From assembly GCA_021161825.1 (NCBI GenBank), contig JAGGZW010000086.1, forward strand, positions 1-32,183: a DNA stretch of 32,183 nucleotides. The letters are read 5' to 3'. Made by a program: the position numbers and the translations under genes. Shown piece by piece: positions 16,846-25,051 of the stretch. The notes beneath the pieces were generated by a model. It saw nothing but the letters and a program-made list of their open reading frames with translations, was not told the DNA's origin and ran no database searches. Source of the DNA: Thermoproteales archaeon (lineage in GTDB: Archaea > Thermoproteota > Thermoprotei > Thermofilales > B69-G16). Each line of letters begins with the position of its first letter. Positions within the stretch are counted from its first letter, which is position 1.

Positions 16846-17799
16846 CTGAAGCCTGGGATTCTTTTACATGGAGGAGCTGGCTTTTACGATATAGATTCAA
16901 ATAGGGAGCAGGAAATAAGGAAGGCTATAAGAGAAGCAGCTGAGAAGGGTTTTGAAGAACTTCAGAAAAATGCCAGAAAGGCTGTTGTCGAGAGCGTTAA
17001 GATAATGGAGGATAGTGGAATTTTTAACGCAGGCGTTGGCTCTGCTCTGACATTGAGTGGACGCGTGGAGATGGACGCAGCTGTCATGGATGGACGTGAT
17101 CTATCCATAGGAGCTGTCGCGAATTTAAGAAATATTAAAAATCCCATTCTGGTGGCTGAAAAAGTATTGGAGGTTACAGATCATATATTGTTGGCTGGCG
17201 AAGGAGCTTACAAATTTGCTAAAATGATAGGATTTGAAGATGCGGGTGATTTGTTAATAACAGCGGAGAAGAATAGGAAGCGTGAAGAGATGATAGAGAA
17301 GTGGCTTAGAGGAGATATTTACACCACGTTTACCAAATTAAGAAAACTATTTGAGGAAAAGAGTAGCGAAATTTTGGGGACGGTTGGAGCTGTTGCATGT
17401 GATTTTGAAGGTAATCTTGCAGCTGCGGTGTCTACAGGAGGAATACGTATAAAACTAGAAGGTAGAGTGGGAGACTCGCCACTACCAGGAGCGGGTTTTT
17501 ACGCTAATAGCGAAGCTGCTGCCGTAGCAACTGGAATAGGCGAATACATAGCTAGAATTCTTTTATCCAAATACGCTTGTGATCAAGTGTCTTTAGGTAA
17601 ATCAGCTCGAGAAGCTGCGAAAGGAGCTATTAACTACATTACAAGAATATTTGGTAGCGATATTGCAGGTATAATAGTAATCGACAAGGAGGGAAGAATT
17701 GGAGCGGACTTTAATACTAGGGGAATGGCGAGAGCCTATATGAGAGAGGGCTTAGAAAATCCTAAAATCGCTATTTACAAAAACGAAAAATTCTTCTAA
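16846..17799 (+). CDS. Isoaspartyl peptidase / plant-type L-asparaginase (Ntn hydrolase), apparent CTG start
   Basis: Ntn-fold hydrolase that removes isoaspartyl residues from peptides and hydrolyses asparagine. The precursor cleaves itself before a threonine, here Thr179 in ILGTVGAVACDFEG, which becomes the nucleophile; a TSTGG-like VSTGG and GDSPLPGAGFYAN follow, as in the family. The N-terminus must start at CTG 16846: it gives MKPGILLHGGAGFYD, the family's opening, whereas ATG 17005 would drop 53 residues including the essential HGGAG. GGTGAT at 16835-16840 gives the ideal 5-base gap, and a TGA just upstream rules out an earlier start. ATT 16843 is possible but too close to the Shine-Dalgarno. 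The full length of 317 residues is normal. Stop overlaps carbamate kinase by 4 bases (convergent). Confidence 0.9.
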   Translation: MKPGILLHGGAGFYDIDSNREQEIRKAIREAAEKGFEELQKNARKAVVESVKIMEDSGIFNAGVGSALTLSGRVEMDAAVMDGRDLSIGAVANLRNIKNPILVAEKVLEVTDHILLAGEGAYKFAKMIGFEDAGDLLITAEKNRKREEMIEKWLRGDIYTTFTKLRKLFEEKSSEILGTVGAVACDFEGNLAAAVSTGGIRIKLEGRVGDSPLPGAGFYANSEAAAVATGIGEYIARILLSKYACDQVSLGKSAREAAKGAINYITRIFGSDIAGIIVIDKEGRIGADFNTRGMARAYMREGLENPKIAIYKNEKFF

Positions 17800-18728
17800 T
17801 CAGGCACTATCCACGTTCCAGACCTACCTTTGATAGAATCTTCTAATTTTTCTAAATGAGCAATAATTGCCGGATTCTTTGTTTTCTCCACATATTCAAT
17901 GCAAGCCAATATTTTAGGACCCATACTGCCTGGCGGAAAATGTCCCTCATTATAGAATTTTCTAGCCTCGCTAACCCTTAACCGTTTCAAAAATGTTTGT
18001 TTATCGCTTCCATAGTATAAAGCTGCACCCTCCACATCTGTTAAAATTATTAATCTATCAGCATTCAATTCTATTGCCAGAAGAGCGCTTGCCAGATCCT
18101 TATCTATTACTGCTTCCACTCCAAACAATCTGTTATTTCGTTTGATTACAGGTATTCCCCCTCCACCAGTACAAACTACTATGACTCCGTTATTGACTAG
18201 GTTTTTTATCGAAGATATTTCTATGATTCTTTTCGGCGTGGGAGATGGTACGACTCTCCTCCAGCCTTTATTAGTTTGAAACTTCATTATCCATCCCCTT
18301 TCAACTTGTAATTTCTTAGCTTCGTTTTCTCTATAAAATGGACCTATTGGTTTGCTAGGCTTTTGGAACGCGGCATCGCTTTCATCAACTAAAACCTGGG
18401 TAAGCAGCGTTGCCACCTCTTTCTCTATTCCAATCTTCTCAAGATGAGATTTTAGCTCTTGCTGAATAAAATAGCCAATCATGCCTTGGCTCATCGCTCC
18501 ACAAACATCGAGGGGCATTGGAGGAACTGTATTGGCTGCTATCTCTTGCTGGAGGTATATATTTCCAACCTGCGGTCCATTACCATGCGTAATGACAATT
18601 TTATGGTCTTTAACTAGCTTCGATATTTGCCGTATAGCTCTGCGTAGATTTTTTCTTTGTTCATCAGCAAAGCCTTTTTCGCCTTTGCCAATAAGAGCGT
18701 TACCTCCAAGAGCAATCACAAGTAGCAT
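17796..18728 (-). CDS. arcC: Carbamate kinase
   Basis: Amino-acid-kinase fold enzyme that interconverts carbamoyl phosphate + ADP and carbamate + ATP. 310 residues is the expected length. Motifs in order: VIALGGNALIGKGE, VITHGNGPQVGN, DVCGAMSQGMIGYF, GPFYRENEA, RRVVPSPTPK, VCTGGGGIPV, AVIDKDLASALLA and HFPPGSMGPKI. In archaea it can serve fermentation of agmatine/citrulline or supply carbamoyl phosphate; no arcA or arcB is in the window. It is divergent from the SUI1-like gene, sharing a 56-base promoter region. Confidence 0.95.
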   Translation of the reverse strand: MLLVIALGGNALIGKGEKGFADEQRKNLRRAIRQISKLVKDHKIVITHGNGPQVGNIYLQQEIAANTVPPMPLDVCGAMSQGMIGYFIQQELKSHLEKIGIEKEVATLLTQVLVDESDAAFQKPSKPIGPFYRENEAKKLQVERGWIMKFQTNKGWRRVVPSPTPKRIIEISSIKNLVNNGVIVVCTGGGGIPVIKRNNRLFGVEAVIDKDLASALLAIELNADRLIILTDVEGAALYYGSDKQTFLKRLRVSEARKFYNEGHFPPGSMGPKILACIEYVEKTKNPAIIAHLEKLEDSIKGRSGTWIVPD

Positions 18729-18784
18729 TTTTTCAACCGCGTAGATTAAATATTATTTAGTTATATTAATGCTTGGGTAAACTA
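18729..18784. promoter_or_regulatory. Compact bidirectional promoter, arcC / SUI1-like gene
   Basis: The near-symmetric TAAATATTATTTA (18747-18759) lies about 22-30 bases from both ATG 18728 (minus) and ATG 18785 (plus), so one AT-rich element may serve as TATA box in both directions. Leaders would be a few bases or absent. Confidence 0.4.
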
Positions 18785-19216
18785 ATGAAACTAATATTCA
18801 TAGGTAGAGAGGAGATAGATGGGAAACGTGTTGTAATTTTGGAGTACTCAGGATTTGACGATGAACAGATAGAATCTATACTTAAAAAATCAGGTTTACG
18901 CTATGATAAAAAAGGAAGGCTTATCATTGTAAGCGGGAAATCTAAAAACAAGATTAAAAATATTCTAGTAAAGTCAGGAATCAACCCTGAGGATATCATC
19001 GTCGAAGGCGAGTTTCTTTCTTTTAAGCACCTTTTCAAAAGGATTAGTATAGGTAGAAGCGCCAGGTTGATATGTCCCAGGTGCGGTTCCAGGAATGTAA
19101 GAAAGATAAGTTTTCTTTCGGGATGGTTGACGCCTTTACAGCTTATATGCGAGGATTGCGGATATATTGGTGCAGCATTTTTAGAGGTGGAGGAGAATGT
19201 TAATAATAGAACCTAA
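18785..19216 (+). CDS. SUI1/eIF1-like domain with C-terminal zinc ribbon
   Basis: 143 residues. Residues 10-78 fit the pattern of the SUI1/eIF1 fold: VVILEYSGFDDEQIESILKK, a short strand GRLIIVSGKSKNKIKNIL, and ending GINPEDIIVEGE, close to the GxxxENI end of eIF1. The similarity is in pattern and is not strong. Residues 100-140 form a zinc ribbon with CPRCGSRN and CEDCGY around a GWLTPLQL loop common to archaeal ribbons. A role in translation is possible, but unproven. ATG 18785 is preferred over TTG 18773, which lies 4 codons upstream. The gene's end overlaps the deoC start by 20 bases. Confidence 0.55.
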   Translation: MKLIFIGREEIDGKRVVILEYSGFDDEQIESILKKSGLRYDKKGRLIIVSGKSKNKIKNILVKSGINPEDIIVEGEFLSFKHLFKRISIGRSARLICPRCGSRNVRKISFLSGWLTPLQLICEDCGYIGAAFLEVEENVNNRT

Positions 19217-19916
19217 AAAGCTTGTAAAGACGATATCGAGAAGAGAATTGGCGAAAAAAATAGATCATACGCTTTTAAAACCGAATGTTACGTTGAGCCA
19301 GCTAGAAAAAACATGTATCGAGTCTAGAAACTATGGTTTTGCAGCTTGCGTTATTCCAGCATTTTTTGTTGAAAGGGCTGTTAAACTTCTGAAGGAGTCT
19401 GATGTTAAAGTAGCTACTGTTATCGGTTTTCCACATGGAAATTTAACTACAAAAGCTAAACTTGCTGATACCAGGGAAGTTCTGGAGAAAGGAGCTAGAG
19501 AAATTGATATGGTATTAAACATTTCAGCGCTCAAAAGCGGGTTATACGATTTTGTAAAGTGGGAAATTAGAGAAATAGTGGATTTAGCAAAAGATTATGA
19601 TGCGGTTATTAAAGTAATAATAGAAACTGCATATTTAACCGATGATGAAAAAGTAAAAGCAGCTGTAATTGTTAAAGAAGCTGGTGCGCACTACGTAAAA
19701 ACGAGCACAGGTTTTGCAGGAGTAGGAGCAACAGTTCACGACGTATTGCTGTTGAAAAGGGCTGTTGGAGAATTTCCTAAAATAAAAGCTGCGGGAGGAA
19801 TTAGGCATTTAGAAGATGCATTGATAATGATATTTGTGGGCGCCGAGAGAATAGGTACCAGCAGCGGAGTACGTATAATGGAAGAATACGATAAACTAGT
19901 GAATAGTCTAAAATAG
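19197..19916 (+). CDS. deoC: Deoxyribose-phosphate aldolase
   Basis: Class I aldolase that splits 2-deoxyribose-5-phosphate into acetaldehyde and glyceraldehyde-3-phosphate. 239 residues with KKIDHTLLKPNVTLSQLEK, VIGFPHGNLTTKAK, EIDMVLNISALKSG, VKVIIETAYL, and the Schiff-base lysine in HYVKTSTGFAGVGATVHDV, then IKAAGGIR and RIGTSSGV. GGTGGAGGAG just upstream gives a good Shine-Dalgarno within the preceding gene. The product feeds the triose pool used by GAPDH, whose gene is about 7 kb away. No other deoxynucleoside-salvage gene is adjacent, but a PfkB kinase and a HAD phosphatase are in the window. Confidence 0.95.
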   Translation: MLIIEPKKLVKTISRRELAKKIDHTLLKPNVTLSQLEKTCIESRNYGFAACVIPAFFVERAVKLLKESDVKVATVIGFPHGNLTTKAKLADTREVLEKGAREIDMVLNISALKSGLYDFVKWEIREIVDLAKDYDAVIKVIIETAYLTDDEKVKAAVIVKEAGAHYVKTSTGFAGVGATVHDVLLLKRAVGEFPKIKAAGGIRHLEDALIMIFVGAERIGTSSGVRIMEEYDKLVNSLK

Positions 19917-19930
19917 TTTCGACAAACAAC

Positions 19931-19945
19931 TAATTTTTTATACCC
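19931..19945 (+). promoter_or_regulatory. Promoter of the HMG-CoA synthase operon
   Basis: AATTTTTTATACC at about 19932-19944 lies about 32 bases ahead of ATG 19974. The T run may also end the deoC transcript. A pyrimidine-rich leader (CCCCCTCTGTTCTCTC) follows with no Shine-Dalgarno, so the leader is very short. Confidence 0.5.
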
Positions 19946-19973
19946 CCTCTGTTCTCTCTACTCTTCGATCTCT

Positions 19974-21020
19974 ATGAAGCCGTTAAAGAAAGTGGGCATT
20001 GCGGGATATGGAGCATACATACCTATGTATAGAATTAAAGACGAGGAAATTGCTAGAGTTTGGGGAAGGGATGTTAGGCGTACACCTATTCAGGAAAAAT
20101 CTGTTCCTGGAATTGATGAGGATTCATTGACTTTTTCCGTAGAAGCGGCTCAAAACGCCATTTTAAGAGCCAAAGTAAGTCCTCAAGAAATAGAAGCAGT
20201 CTATGTCGGGTCTGAAAGTCCTCCTTATGCTGTAAAACCAACAGCCACAGTCGTCGCCGAGGCACTCGGAATAACACCGAGGTTGATAGCTATTGATATG
20301 GAATTTGCATGTAGAGCTGGCACCACGGCAATGCAAAGCGTTATGGGCTTAGTAGCCAGCGAAATGATAAAATACGGGCTTGCTATAGGAACAGATACGG
20401 CCCAAGGAAGACCTCAAGACGAACTCGAATATACGGCCGCTTCTGGCGCTGCAGCTTTTATATTAGGGCCTCACAATTCTGAAAATGTAGCACTTATCGA
20501 GGGATCGTATTCGTACGTTACAGATACTCCGGATTTTTGGCGTAGAGAGGGAGAATTTTATCCCATGCATTCTTTCCGATTTACCGGTGAGCCAGCGTAC
20601 TTTCATCATATATACCATGCGGCAATCGGGTTAATGGAATCATTAGGGCTTAAAAACAGCGACTTCGATTACGTTGTTTTCCATCAGCCAAATGTGAAGT
20701 TTCCATTAAAAATAGCTAAACTTTTAGGATTTTCAGCAGATAAAATCAAAGATGGTTTATTAACTGGAATAATAGGGAATACTTACGCGGCTGCCTCCAT
20801 GATCGGTCTTGCCGCCGTATTAGATAAAGCAAAACCTGGAGAGCGGATATTAATGGTATCCTTTGGTAGCGGCGCTGGATCGGATGCTTTCAGTATAATC
20901 GTCCAAGATGCTATCGAAGAAAAGAGAAATTTAGCTCCTTTAGTAGAGGATTACATTAAAAGAAAAAAATACGTAGATTATGCAACTTATGTGCGGCTGA
21001 GACGAAAATTGAGGAGGTGA
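19974..21020 (+). CDS. Hydroxymethylglutaryl-CoA synthase, archaeal type
   Basis: Condenses acetyl-CoA with acetoacetyl-CoA to HMG-CoA, the entry to archaeal lipid (mevalonate) synthesis. 348 residues as usual for archaea. The thiolase-fold active site has Cys113 in [13 protein letters not shown] and His237 in [25 protein letters not shown] starts the protein and [15 protein letters not shown] ends the fold. It leads a three-gene operon with the thiolase and DUF35 proteins; in methanogens these form one complex that passes acetoacetyl-CoA directly from thiolase to synthase. Confidence 0.96.
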   Translation: MKPLKKVGIAGYGAYIPMYRIKDEEIARVWGRDVRRTPIQEKSVPGIDEDSLTFSVEAAQNAILRAKVSPQEIEAVYVGSESPPYAVKPTATVVAEALGITPRLIAIDMEFACRAGTTAMQSVMGLVASEMIKYGLAIGTDTAQGRPQDELEYTAASGAAAFILGPHNSENVALIEGSYSYVTDTPDFWRREGEFYPMHSFRFTGEPAYFHHIYHAAIGLMESLGLKNSDFDYVVFHQPNVKFPLKIAKLLGFSADKIKDGLLTGIIGNTYAAASMIGLAAVLDKAKPGERILMVSFGSGAGSDAFSIIVQDAIEEKRNLAPLVEDYIKRKKYVDYATYVRLRRKLRR

Positions 21021-21025
21021 TTAGA

Positions 21026-22189
21026 GTGAATAAGGTATATCTCATAGGTGGAGGAGCGACAAAGATAGGAGAGCATTGGGAAAAATCGCTGAGGGATCTC
21101 TTTGTGGAAGCGGCATTGAAAGCTGTAGATTCTGCTGAGATATCACTAAAAGATATTGAAGCCGTCTACGTCGGTAACATGTCCTCTGGTGAACTGCAAG
21201 GACAAGAACATTTAGGATCTTTAATGGCGACTTGGCTTGGAATACCTGGAGTAGCTGCGGCTAAGGTAGAAGCAGCCTGTGCAAGCGGCGGAGTAGCTTT
21301 CCACCAAGCGTATCTAGCCGTAGCTTCCGGATTATACGACTGCGTTCTTGTGGGAGGAGTAGAAAAAATGACAGATGCTATAATATACGATGTTACTGCC
21401 GCGCTTATTATGGCTGATGACTATGAGTATGTAGCTTTTACGGGAGCGAGTTTTGTAGGTTTGAATGCTATCGTCTACAGGTACTACATGGAGAAATTTG
21501 GCGTAAAACAAGAAGATATTGCATTATTTGCTGTTCATGATCATAAGTATGCAGTAAATAATTCCTACGCACAATACCAGTTCGCGGTTTCGCTGGAAAG
21601 AGTTCTAGAATCGCCGAACGTGGCGGATCCGATAAAACTTTTTGAATGTGCGCCTGTTGGAGATGGATCTGCAGCATTGGTTCTTTGCTCAGAGGATTTC
21701 GCGAAAAAGCTTGGTAAAGATTTCTTAGTGCAAGTTGCGGCATCAACTGTTGCAACGGATACGATAAGCCTTACAAATAGGAGAGATTTAGCAACCCTGG
21801 AAGCGACCGTGAAGGCAGCTAATAGAGCTTATAGAATAGCTAAGATAAGTGTTGAAGATATCGACGTGATAGAGGTTCATGACGCGTTTACTATTTTAGG
21901 CGTCCTACATCTGGAGGATCTAGGCTTCGCTGAAAAGGGTCAAGGTTGGAAGCTTTTAAAAGAGGGAGAGCTGGAGAAAAATGCTAAAATACCTACGAAC
22001 ATGTCTGGAGGTTTAAAAGCTAGAGGGCACCCAGTAGGTTCGACTGGCGTATATCAAATATTCGATATTTACCTACAATTAATAGGCGAGGCGCCAAACC
22101 AAGTTGATAGTGCCGAAATAGGCTTAGCTCAAAGCGTTGGAGGCGTGGGTGGAACGGTAGCTATTAATATTTTAAGGAGGGTGAAATAA
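21026..22189 (+). CDS. Acetoacetyl-CoA thiolase (acetyl-CoA C-acetyltransferase), archaeal type
   Basis: Makes acetoacetyl-CoA from two acetyl-CoA. The nucleophile is Cys85 in VEAACASGGVAFHQ; the other active-site residues are in EVHDAFTILG and the ARGHPVGSTG loop. GTG 21026 is chosen over GTG 21017, because GAGGTGAT (21014-21021) overlaps the latter and is 4 bases before the former, giving MNKVYLIGGGATKIGEHW. About 387 residues. The HMG-CoA synthase stop overlaps the Shine-Dalgarno, so translation is coupled. The gene belongs to the SCP-x-like thiolase group that works with DUF35 proteins. Confidence 0.94.
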   Translation: MNKVYLIGGGATKIGEHWEKSLRDLFVEAALKAVDSAEISLKDIEAVYVGNMSSGELQGQEHLGSLMATWLGIPGVAAAKVEAACASGGVAFHQAYLAVASGLYDCVLVGGVEKMTDAIIYDVTAALIMADDYEYVAFTGASFVGLNAIVYRYYMEKFGVKQEDIALFAVHDHKYAVNNSYAQYQFAVSLERVLESPNVADPIKLFECAPVGDGSAALVLCSEDFAKKLGKDFLVQVAASTVATDTISLTNRRDLATLEATVKAANRAYRIAKISVEDIDVIEVHDAFTILGVLHLEDLGFAEKGQGWKLLKEGELEKNAKIPTNMSGGLKARGHPVGSTGVYQIFDIYLQLIGEAPNQVDSAEIGLAQSVGGVGGTVAINILRRVK

Positions 22190-22599
22190 TGAGCATTCCG
22201 GCATCGAGTGTCCCGAGATCTTGGAGAGAAAGAATAGTAAAGTATAGGCTTATAGGATCAAAATGTAGCGAATGTGGAAAAACGAGTTACCCACCGAGGA
22301 ATATTTGTCCATATTGCGGGTCTAGAAGGCAAGAAAAGTTTGATTTGCCACGAAGGGGGAAGGTGTTATCGTATACCGTGATACGAACACCACCGCGAGA
22401 CTTCCTAGAATATAGTCCATTTATCGTAGCATTAATAGAATTAGAAGATGGTACAAGGGTGTTAAGTCAATTGACAGACGTTGAGCCTGATGAGGTTAGT
22501 ACTGGCATGGCGGTCGAAGCTGTTTTTAGGCGTTATAAAGAACAAGGGAAGGAAGGGATTATTGAATATGGAATAAAGTTCCGTCCATTAATCAAATAA
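22189..22599 (+). CDS. DUF35 zinc-ribbon/OB-fold protein of the HMGCS-thiolase complex
   Basis: 136 residues. A rubredoxin-like zinc ribbon (CSECGKTSYPPRNICPYCG, about 26-44) leads to an OB fold with the typical GKVLSYTVIRTPPRDF and PFIVALIELEDGTRVLSQL. It overlaps the thiolase stop as TAATG, with GGAGGGTGA just ahead. In characterised archaea this protein holds thiolase and HMG-CoA synthase together and forms a shared CoA-binding site. Confidence 0.95.
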   Translation: MSIPASSVPRSWRERIVKYRLIGSKCSECGKTSYPPRNICPYCGSRRQEKFDLPRRGKVLSYTVIRTPPRDFLEYSPFIVALIELEDGTRVLSQLTDVEPDEVSTGMAVEAVFRRYKEQGKEGIIEYGIKFRPLIK

Positions 22600-22603
22600 T
22601 TTA

Positions 22604-23650
22604 TTAGCCTATTTTAGATTCTTCAAGAACTGTTACCAAACCTATTACAGCTGATGTTAAAGCATTGTCCGTGGATATAGTTATGCCTGGTGCAAGATCT
22701 ATTACTAGCTCAGCTGCTCTGAAAAGCCCTGTCGGCAAGCCTTCATGAGCTCCAATTAAAATTATAATCTCTTTATGTTTGCTGAATAAATCAATTATTG
22801 AATCTTTAACCATCGCTAGTGGTTTTCCACGAGTAGAAGTTACGATTATAGGTTTATCACATTTTAATCTTACGAATTGATATAGGTCGTATACATAGAC
22901 GGGCACTTTATGGGGTTTGACACTGTAGGCTTTTTTCTGGATTTCATATCTCGACTTTATACCCTCGTATACGCCGTCTAGAAAGGTTTTGAGGATAAAG
23001 CCTTCCAATGGCCTGAAAGGGGTCACGTAAAGGGATTTAATTTCAAAGGTTTGTGCGGCTCTACCTATTCTTATTCCCATTCTCCTTACAGCTTCTATAT
23101 CGCCAACATAAGGAACCTGACCTATAACTATTCGTTTAAGAATTTGTCGAAGATTCGGCTTCCCTGGATAAGATTTTTTTCTCTCCTCAGATCCGGATGT
23201 TATTGAAATAAATGCCTCGTCGTGGAAAATTTCAATCCATACAATTTTGTCAGGATAGGATAGATTGACCAGCGCCCCAGTAACAGATTGAACAGCTGAA
23301 CCGGCAGCTATATTCACGTCTACACTGGAGAATTCATGTTTACCCCTCCTCGTAGTTCTAACGGCGAAAGTGTCATTTTTGCTTATTAAACGTAAAGCCA
23401 CCTTCGCTGCAGCTTCTGATATTTCATCGATGCTAGCTTTGCAAGATGCGTAAACTGGCAATACCTTCTCTGCTTCATACACTTTTTGCTTTATAACATT
23501 TACTATGTCAGGTTCAGGGTCTATGTTTTTTACGAAGACTATACCGACGCTGCCGCGTGGTTTGGACTCGACTATGGCTGTGGGGAACATCTCTTGTATT
23601 CTGGAGGCTGCGATGTTTTCGAGATTTTTTAAGGTTTTTATCAGTAACAT
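22604..23650 (-). CDS. THUMP-domain SPOUT-type RNA methyltransferase (COG1818)
   Basis: 348 residues. The N-terminal half fits an NFLD/THUMP RNA-binding unit (LLIKTLKNLENIAASRIQE; DTFAVRTTRRGKHEFSSVDV; SYPDKIVWIEIF). The C-terminal half has a SPOUT-like trefoil-knot pattern: KPIIVTSTRGKPLAMV, IIILIGAHEGLPTGLFRAAE and DLAPGITISTDNALTSAVIG. SAM-dependent methylation of tRNA or rRNA is likely; the target base is unknown for this archaeal group. It is transcribed right after the NSUN-type gene (4-base gap), and convergent with the DUF35 gene. Confidence 0.8.
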   Translation of the reverse strand: MLLIKTLKNLENIAASRIQEMFPTAIVESKPRGSVGIVFVKNIDPEPDIVNVIKQKVYEAEKVLPVYASCKASIDEISEAAAKVALRLISKNDTFAVRTTRRGKHEFSSVDVNIAAGSAVQSVTGALVNLSYPDKIVWIEIFHDEAFISITSGSEERKKSYPGKPNLRQILKRIVIGQVPYVGDIEAVRRMGIRIGRAAQTFEIKSLYVTPFRPLEGFILKTFLDGVYEGIKSRYEIQKKAYSVKPHKVPVYVYDLYQFVRLKCDKPIIVTSTRGKPLAMVKDSIIDLFSKHKEIIILIGAHEGLPTGLFRAAELVIDLAPGITISTDNALTSAVIGLVTVLEESKIG

Positions 23651-23654
23651 CTTA

Positions 23655-24950
23655 TCACCTATATATTCTAGCTATAAAAAATCCTGTTGTTTTATTAATA
23701 TGTGGAAATAGTCTTTTCACTTTGCGTGCAATTCTATAAGTATTATAACCCGAAGTACCGATAACATTGGAAGTGTCTACTTCTATATCATAATTGGCTA
23801 ATAATTTCTCTATTACAAGCTCACCTTCTTCAGGAAGTAGCGAACACGTAGAATATACAATAGTAGTATTTTTCCTAGAATCTTTTATAGCTTTTTCAAG
23901 CATTGAATATTGAACTTTCTGAAACTTTATAGGATCGAAGCCACGCTTATTCAATGCAAGTCTCAATCCTGGATCTGAAGCTATGGCACCAGTATTGCTG
24001 CACGGAGCATCAATAATTATCTTCCTAGGATATTTAGATAAGCATATTCTAGTGGAATCGCACAAAATTAAGTCAACATTTAAAACGTTCCATAATTGTA
24101 ATAAGTTTTTCATATCCGAGAGTCTGCCGTGGCTAAGATCAAGAGCTATTATCCTAGAAGTATTATCCGTTAGTTGCGCTATTATTGAAGTCTTAATGCC
24201 CGGAGCGGCAGCCATATCCAGAATATTATCGTATTTTTCTGGAGAAATAGCGCTAACCACTACGGCGCTTCCCTTATCATGTATTATAACGTAACCATTT
24301 TTAACAATACTTGAAATAATTAGTTGTTCGCGACCTTTCAAAACTTCATACATATAGTCGTAATCCTTATCTTTTCTTACTACTGCGACTTGACTTAGCT
24401 TTTTTAAAATTTTAATAGGATTATCTTTTAATGAATTAATCCTGATCCATGTCATAGAGTGCATTGTCGATCGAAGCAAATTTTCTAAACTAGAACGATC
24501 CATAACTTTCAGAAGTCTGACTATAAGCCAGTCGGGAATTGAATATTTAACTCCTAATCTTTGATTACCGGGAATTTCTTCTAAAATATCTTCAAAAGTT
24601 AACCTACTGACTTTCTTTAAGATTCTAAACATCTTACTTGTGAGTAAGCCACCCGATATCCTTTTCAAATCTTCAAATGTGAAACCTAGTTTTTTATCTA
24701 TTAAAAGTGTAAATCCCACGCGAAAAGCACATACACGTCTTAGAGGAGCATGTATTTTCTCTGAAGAAAGTAGGTAATCGGCTGCGCGGTAGTAGAATAG
24801 GCTGTTAAAAGCGAAATTGTAGGTTCTGATTATATTTTCTTTAAAGTCGACTTTAGAAATAGTTTCTGAAAATGCTCTATCCAATGATATACCATGGCGC
24901 TCGATTTTTTCAAGTATTAATGTTGCTGCTCTAAAGGCGGCTCGAGACAT
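23655..24950 (-). CDS. NOL1/NOP2/Sun-family RNA m5C methyltransferase
   Basis: SAM-dependent cytosine-C5 RNA methyltransferase of the RsmB/NSUN type, 431 residues. The first 150 residues are helical, with a NusB-like look. The catalytic domain has motif I ILDMAAAPGIKTSIIAQ, motif IV IIIDAPCSNTGAI and motif VI VYSTCSLLPEEGELV, so both catalytic cysteines are present. It closes with FFIARIYR. Substrate (rRNA or tRNA) is not readable. It heads a two-gene minus-strand operon with the THUMP protein, and is divergent from the recombination-like operon across a palindrome-bearing promoter. Confidence 0.9.
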   Translation of the reverse strand: MSRAAFRAATLILEKIERHGISLDRAFSETISKVDFKENIIRTYNFAFNSLFYYRAADYLLSSEKIHAPLRRVCAFRVGFTLLIDKKLGFTFEDLKRISGGLLTSKMFRILKKVSRLTFEDILEEIPGNQRLGVKYSIPDWLIVRLLKVMDRSSLENLLRSTMHSMTWIRINSLKDNPIKILKKLSQVAVVRKDKDYDYMYEVLKGREQLIISSIVKNGYVIIHDKGSAVVVSAISPEKYDNILDMAAAPGIKTSIIAQLTDNTSRIIALDLSHGRLSDMKNLLQLWNVLNVDLILCDSTRICLSKYPRKIIIDAPCSNTGAIASDPGLRLALNKRGFDPIKFQKVQYSMLEKAIKDSRKNTTIVYSTCSLLPEEGELVIEKLLANYDIEVDTSNVIGTSGYNTYRIARKVKRLFPHINKTTGFFIARIYR

Positions 24951-25051
24951 TATATTATCATATACGCTCCGTTAATATGAAGTGTTCGCACACGTGCATG
25001 CGCATTCACATGCAACATGACCTTTTATTATTCTAAAACTAAATTGTATCG
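24951..25051. promoter_or_regulatory. Divergent promoter, RNA methyltransferase operon / recombination-like operon
   Basis: On the plus strand CTTTTATTAT (25022-25031) lies about 25 bases before ATG 25052. On the minus strand a CATATTAAC-type box (about 24973-24981) lies about 27 bases before ATG 24950. Between them is a block (24983-25018) with much higher GC than its flanks and many CATG/GCAT words, including a 16-base palindrome. Confidence 0.5.
24994..25009. promoter_or_regulatory. 16-base near-perfect palindrome, operator candidate
   Basis: GTGCATGCGCATTCAC is its own reverse complement at 14 of 16 positions (the mismatch is one symmetric pair). It sits about 12 bases from each TATA candidate of the divergent promoters. 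This upstream position would suit a dimeric regulator acting on both operons. Confidence 0.45.

Noticed and set aside
24981-25018. Attachment site or mobile-element end in the GC-rich palindromic block
   Set aside because: There is no integrase, transposase, target duplication or second copy in the window; an operator explains its place between two promoters better.
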